Shown here piece after piece: positions 9,099-11,930 of a stretch of 11,930 nucleotides of DNA. The stretch lies in contig JAMYWO010000056.1 of assembly GCA_024220525.1 (NCBI GenBank), positions 1-11,930 of the forward strand, given 5' to 3'. This stretch comes from Cochliopodium minus (taxonomy: Eukaryota; Discosea; Himatismenida; Cochliopodiidae). The notes under the pieces are model-generated. The model was not told the DNA's origin. It saw only the letters and a list, made by a program, of their open reading frames with translations, and did not search any database. Both the position numbers and the translations under genes were made by a program. The first letter of the stretch is position 1. The number at the start of each line of letters is the position of its first letter.

Positions 9099-9508
9099 AA
9101 AGGCTAAATATATTAAAGAAATCAATAATTTTTCTGATCTTGAGATTGTTTTTATTTTAAAAAAAAAAATGAAAGATTCATGTGGTTTATTTAATCATTA
9201 AATTCATTCTTTCTCAAAGGTTCTGTTTTAAATCATACAATAGATGATTTGACTCTTTATTATATTTTAAAGCAAACGGAGATCTTTTAGTTTGTGGTAA
9301 AAATGAAAATGGAGATACTGGGTTTGAAAAAGTTAAGTATATCCTAAAGCCAACATTATTGTTAAGTAATTCTCAAATAAAGATGATAAGTTGTGGATCA
9401 AATCATTCAATATTCCAAAAAATAAATGGAAATATATTTGTTTGCGGTGATAATACATATGGTCAATTGGGATTGGGGGATAATTTAAGCAGAAAAAATT
9501 TGAACATT
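9099..9508 (+). pseudogene. Truncated RCC1-repeat segment
   Basis: RCC1 repeats form a beta-propeller used as a protein-binding or GEF scaffold. From 9272 the frame reads NGDLLVCGKNENGDTGFEKV, then IKMISCGSNHSIF, then FVCGDNTYGQLGLGDNLS. These are two clear repeat units with the hallmark CG..H and G.N..GQLG spacing. Upstream, 9099-9184 (AKYIKEINNFSDLEI, then MKDSCG) and 9220-9271 (SVLNHTI) look like an earlier repeat split by a possible 35-nt intron at 9185-9219. Joining 9220-9271 to the main frame needs a one-base shift in the AAA run near 9271. A good pyrimidine-rich acceptor (TTTTCTCTTCTTTAG) ends at 9098, so a 5' exon would overlap the channel's start. RCC1 similarity stops near 9508, where unrelated sequence begins, and the frame ends at TGA 9548-9550. 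It is best read as a decayed or interrupted gene. Confidence 0.72.
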
Positions 9509-9539
9509 ACTTCTACTGCTTGCCCCAAACTTACCCATA

Positions 9540-10308
9540 TGAGAAATTGAAACAAATATGAATGTTTCAGGTTACCAACATCTTTGACTTGCAATATTTT
9601 GATTTCAGGAAGCAACTTCTTGTATTCATCAAAGGATTTCGGTTCACCACAAAGTCCCAATTATTAATTTCATCAATCTTCATACCATCTTGATATTCTT
9701 GCAACAAATCTTTTTTATGCATTTTGAAATCCACATAGAAACCTTTCAACTTCTCCAACACAACATTTGGCTCCATCTCTTTTAGTGTTGGATTAAATAT
9801 CTTTATCTTCTTTGCTCTTGAATCTGCAGCTTTTCTTTGGTTTGAATGATGCTCGCGAACAATTGTCATCACATAGTCCCCCATATCCAATCTTTTGATA
9901 CATATATTCATAATCCCTTTCTTCAAAGTATCCAATTCAACCCCTTTTGCTTTCTTTATTAGATCTATGAATTTATCAGTCCATTCTTCTGCTGACATTT
10001 GTAATGGTGGTTGTATTTCAATTGTACAATTTGTAGTATGCCTTTGCATTTTCCTCAGCATCTATTGGATATCCAGGCTCAAAGGAGATTTCAAGAATAC
10101 GTCTATTTTCAACCCTAAAAAGAATGTCCATTCTTCTGTCTTGGAGATTGTAGAGAAAGCGAGTATCAGCTTGAAGATCTTTGGATAATTTTGTGATAAA
10201 TGGAATTTCATTGATTGTATCCAATGAAGAAAGCTTCAAAGAAGATAAATTAAAGCTATTATGATGTTTGGCTATCTTTTCTACAATTGGTCTATCAATG
10301 TATTTGAA
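9540..10308 (-). pseudogene. Frameshifted coding fragment of unknown family, probable insertion
   Basis: I do not recognise the family. On the minus strand, coding-like sequence runs from 10308 (FKYIDRPIVEKIAKHH) through QDRRMDILFRVENRRILEIS and PIDAEENAKAYYKLYN to a TGA at about 10024. One base shifted, it resumes as IEIQPPLQMSAEEWTDKFID and continues through KEMEPNVVLEKLKGFYVDF to KMDEINN-like sequence near 9660. There the most protein-like continuation (GEPKSFDEYKKLLPEIKI, LQVKDVGN) lies in yet another frame. Two single-base shifts therefore break it. It is visibly less A/T-rich than its surroundings, lies opposite to the flanking RCC1 and coiled-coil pieces, and starts where RCC1 similarity stops. 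An inserted retroelement or other mobile fragment is plausible but no catalytic motif proves it. A decayed host gene is the alternative. Boundaries are approximate. Confidence 0.55.
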
Positions 10309-10524
10309 TTATGCGAATCTTGATAGAGAAATTAAGTTTCTATGAAAATAAATTATGATCAAATTTGTTAAAATTGTTGAAATGATTGATTTTTTTTTGC
10401 AAGATTGTTTGTAGAAAGAGGGTTTTTCCAATATTTTTTAAATCTTGAAAAATTTAAATAAAAAAAAAATTAACAGAATTCTACATTGACCTAAAGCTTG
10501 ATCATTTTACAAATTGATCCTTAG
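10309..10524. other. Non-coding gap
   Basis: A/T-rich sequence with homopolymer runs. I see no open frame, repeat array or RNA gene in it. A possible splice acceptor (CCTTAG) ends at 10524 just before the coiled-coil segment. Confidence 0.5.
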
Positions 10525-10952
10525 GATATTTAATAGAAATACAACTGCAAAGCGATGAGAGGTTGAAAGATAAATTAAAAAAAGGAATTGAAGAAATTAA
10601 AAACCAAGCTCGTGTGGAAGTAGTTGCAGCTTTTAGAAAAGGAAGAAAGAGATCTCAAGAAAAATTAGAATTAGTTAAGAAAAAACATAAAGCAGACTTC
10701 AAGGAAATGTTGATATCAAAAGATAAAAAGATAGAAAGTTTTAAAAAAAAAGGAAAAAAGGAAAAGGAAAAGGCAAGAGTATCTATTGGTTTGTTCAAAG
10801 AGACTCACAAACAAAAAATGGAAGCAGATGAGAGAAAGATGACATAATTAAAGAGATGCAAGAGAAAATATTTGAATTTGAAAGGAAACAACATTCGCAG
10901 AATGCTCATAGCCAACCTTCTGGATTACTCAAGTCACCGAGAGAATGCGATA
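10525..10952 (+). pseudogene. Lys/Glu-rich coiled-coil exon with a frameshift
   Basis: From about 10525 the plus strand encodes a highly charged helix (LKKGIEEIKNQARVEVVAAF, then KGRKRSQEKLELVKKKHKAD). It is open to a TAA at 10845-10847. The helix plainly carries on one base shifted, as DDIIKEMQEKIFEFERKQHS, up to GLLKSPRECD. A missing A in the AAA run near 10838 would explain the break. A GTAAAA donor follows at 10953, matching the donor style of the intact genes. An A/T-repeat intron to about 11097 then leads into RCC1 repeats, so this may be the N-terminal part of the downstream RCC1 gene. Equally it may be the C-terminal part of the 9099 RCC1 gene. No ATG is firmly placed. Whether the shift is decay or an assembly indel cannot be decided here. 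Confidence 0.55.
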
Positions 10953-10980
10953 GTAAAATATTCATTTTATTTATCAAATT

Positions 10981-11050
10981 TATCAAATTTATTTTTCTAA
11001 TTTTATTTATTTTATTTATTTTATTTATTTTATTTATTTTATTTATTTTA
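10981..11050. repeat. Intronic minisatellite, 9-bp unit TTTATTTTA
   Basis: Six or so head-to-tail copies of TTTATTTTA fill the presumed intron between the coiled-coil segment and the RCC1 repeats. They resemble the repeats in the channel introns. Confidence 0.85.
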
Positions 11051-11097
11051 TTATATTTTATTTTTTTTTATAATAAAAATTTCAAAGCCACAAAGAT

Positions 11098-11642
11098 GAG
11101 AGAAATGGGCTATTTTACAAACTACAGCTGTTCTCGGAAAAACCTCTTCAAGTTGTGGAGAAGTTTTAATAATTTTCAACAACAAGACTACCTATTTGTT
11201 TGTTTTTGGAAAAAATTCTGATGGTCTATAATTTATTTTATAATTAATATTAATTTTTATAATAATATATAAATTTTTATAACTTTATATCATTAAATAG
11301 GGCAATAAGGATTTAAAGAGAGGGATCAAATTAATACTCCCAAATTTATGATGAACAAAAATCTCAAATCGATTGTCTGTGGATCTGATCATACCCTCAT
11401 TCTTCATAGTAATGGTGATTTATTTGTTTGTGGATTTAATGAATATGGGAATCTGTGTTTGGGAGATTCTTTGCCAAGATATGAACCAACATTTCTAGGA
11501 TCCTAGAATTCAATCTATTTGTTGTGGTGATAATTACAGTGCTATTTATTATTTTACAGGAGAATTCTATGTTTTTGGTTACAATTTTTATGGTGAAATA
11601 GGGATAGGAGGTTTTATGAATAACACGAACAAAATTAAATAA
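11098..11642 (+). pseudogene. Decayed RCC1-repeat segment with nonsense and frameshift lesions
   Basis: Three RCC1 units can be read in shifting frames. The first, from about 11109, ends LFVFGKNSDG and is followed by an intron at 11224-11300 (GTCTAT...AAATAG). The next exon reads GQ-stop-GFKERDQINTPKFM: the TAA at 11306-11308 sits exactly where RCC1 repeats have Leu (GQLG), one base from TTA. It continues SIVCGSDHTLILHSNGDLFV and CGFNEYGNLCLGDSLPRYEP to a TAG at 11504-11506. One base earlier the next unit resumes (DPRIQSICCGDNYSAIYYF, EFYVFGYNFYGEIGIGG) and stops at TAA 11640-11642. RCC1 identity is firm from the repeated CG..H and G.N.YG motifs. The stop plus frameshift make it a likely pseudogene, possibly a relic of the same gene as 9099-9508 or a tandem paralogue. 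Confidence 0.75.
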
Positions 11643-11674
11643 TAATTTTTATTTGTTCTTCAAATCTTTTGTTA

Positions 11675-11930
11675 TTATTTTACGTTGCAAATGAATCTCT
11701 TCTTACTGGAATCACAAGTGAATCGATGTTGAAAGGAAATATCACTCTCATCCCAAAGAAAGAAGACAGCAATGATGTGAACGACCTTAGACCAATTACA
11801 CTTCTCAAAAGACCACTTTTTTTTTTTGATCCAAAACACCCACAAAGTGGGATGGATATCTTTATTTAAAATATTAAACATAATCAAACAAAAAGTAAAA
11901 TTATTCCAGATAATTCAATCAACATTTGGT
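11675..11930 (+). mobile_element. Fragment of non-LTR (LINE-type) reverse transcriptase, damaged and cut by window edge
   Basis: The plus strand reads LLTGITSESMLKGNITLIPK, then KEDSNDVNDLRPITLL. This matches the N-terminal RT blocks of LINE-type elements, where a K.G.I.LIPKK motif precedes .RPI.LL. Known members copy their own RNA by target-primed reverse transcription. After RPITLL the frame degrades around a T run at 11817-11828 and meets TAA at 11867-11869. RT-like residues reappear one frame over near the right edge (IIPDN, then QSTFG after a base shift), where the next RT block has I.P.Q..F. The catalytic YADD region and any endonuclease lie beyond the window or are lost. The start is approximate; the piece abuts the RCC1 relic. 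It is almost certainly inactive. Confidence 0.75.

Noticed and set aside
9895-10188. Plus-strand 97-codon frame opposite the frameshifted fragment
   Set aside because: Its composition looks like reverse-complement shadow. The minus-strand frames have charged, protein-like sequence and continue on both sides of the frame breaks.
1-11930. Ciliate-type genetic code (TAA/TAG read as sense)
   Set aside because: The intact genes end at TGA or TAA, and in-frame TAA/TAG codons occur only inside inferred introns or in the decayed right-hand pieces.

Overview
The window looks like nuclear DNA from an AT-rich, intron-dense protist that uses the standard genetic code. The evidence is long Asn/Ser/Lys low-complexity coding tracts, many short GT-AG introns built from A/T microsatellite DNA, a six-transmembrane ion channel with a cyclic-nucleotide-binding domain, RCC1 repeats, and a LINE-type reverse-transcriptase fragment. 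RCC1-rich, Asn-rich metamonad amoebae (Anaeramoeba-like) or an amoebozoan would fit. This is an inference, and I cannot assign a species.

Layout. (1) 102-4361, minus strand: a five-exon gene for an unrecognised protein of about 1228 residues. It has a helical N-terminal half, a very long Asn/Ser/Asp/His low-complexity insert and a helical C-terminus. (2) 4458-4796 and 4906-5283, plus strand: two tandem small coiled-coil genes that are paralogues of each other. The first shares a 96-bp divergent promoter gap with gene 1. (3) 5365-9060, minus strand: a 13-exon gene for a 612-residue CNG/HCN/KCNH-superfamily channel. I rebuilt it exon by exon; every junction is in phase and S1-S6, the C-linker and the CNBD are all present. 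Its pore filter is non-canonical (GLSP where K+ channels have GYGD). (4) 9099-11642, plus strand: decayed RCC1-repeat and coiled-coil segments carrying frameshifts and an in-frame stop. The first RCC1 segment is cut off by an opposite-strand, less AT-rich, frameshifted fragment at about 9540-10308. (5) About 11675-11930: a damaged non-LTR reverse-transcriptase fragment running off the right edge.

The left three quarters therefore holds four apparently intact genes, arranged divergent, tandem and convergent with very short spacers. The right quarter is a graveyard of gene and retroelement pieces. Nothing ties the four genes into one pathway. The points most worth following up are the atypical channel filter on its own 29-nt exon, the coiled-coil paralogue pair and the unrecognised large protein.
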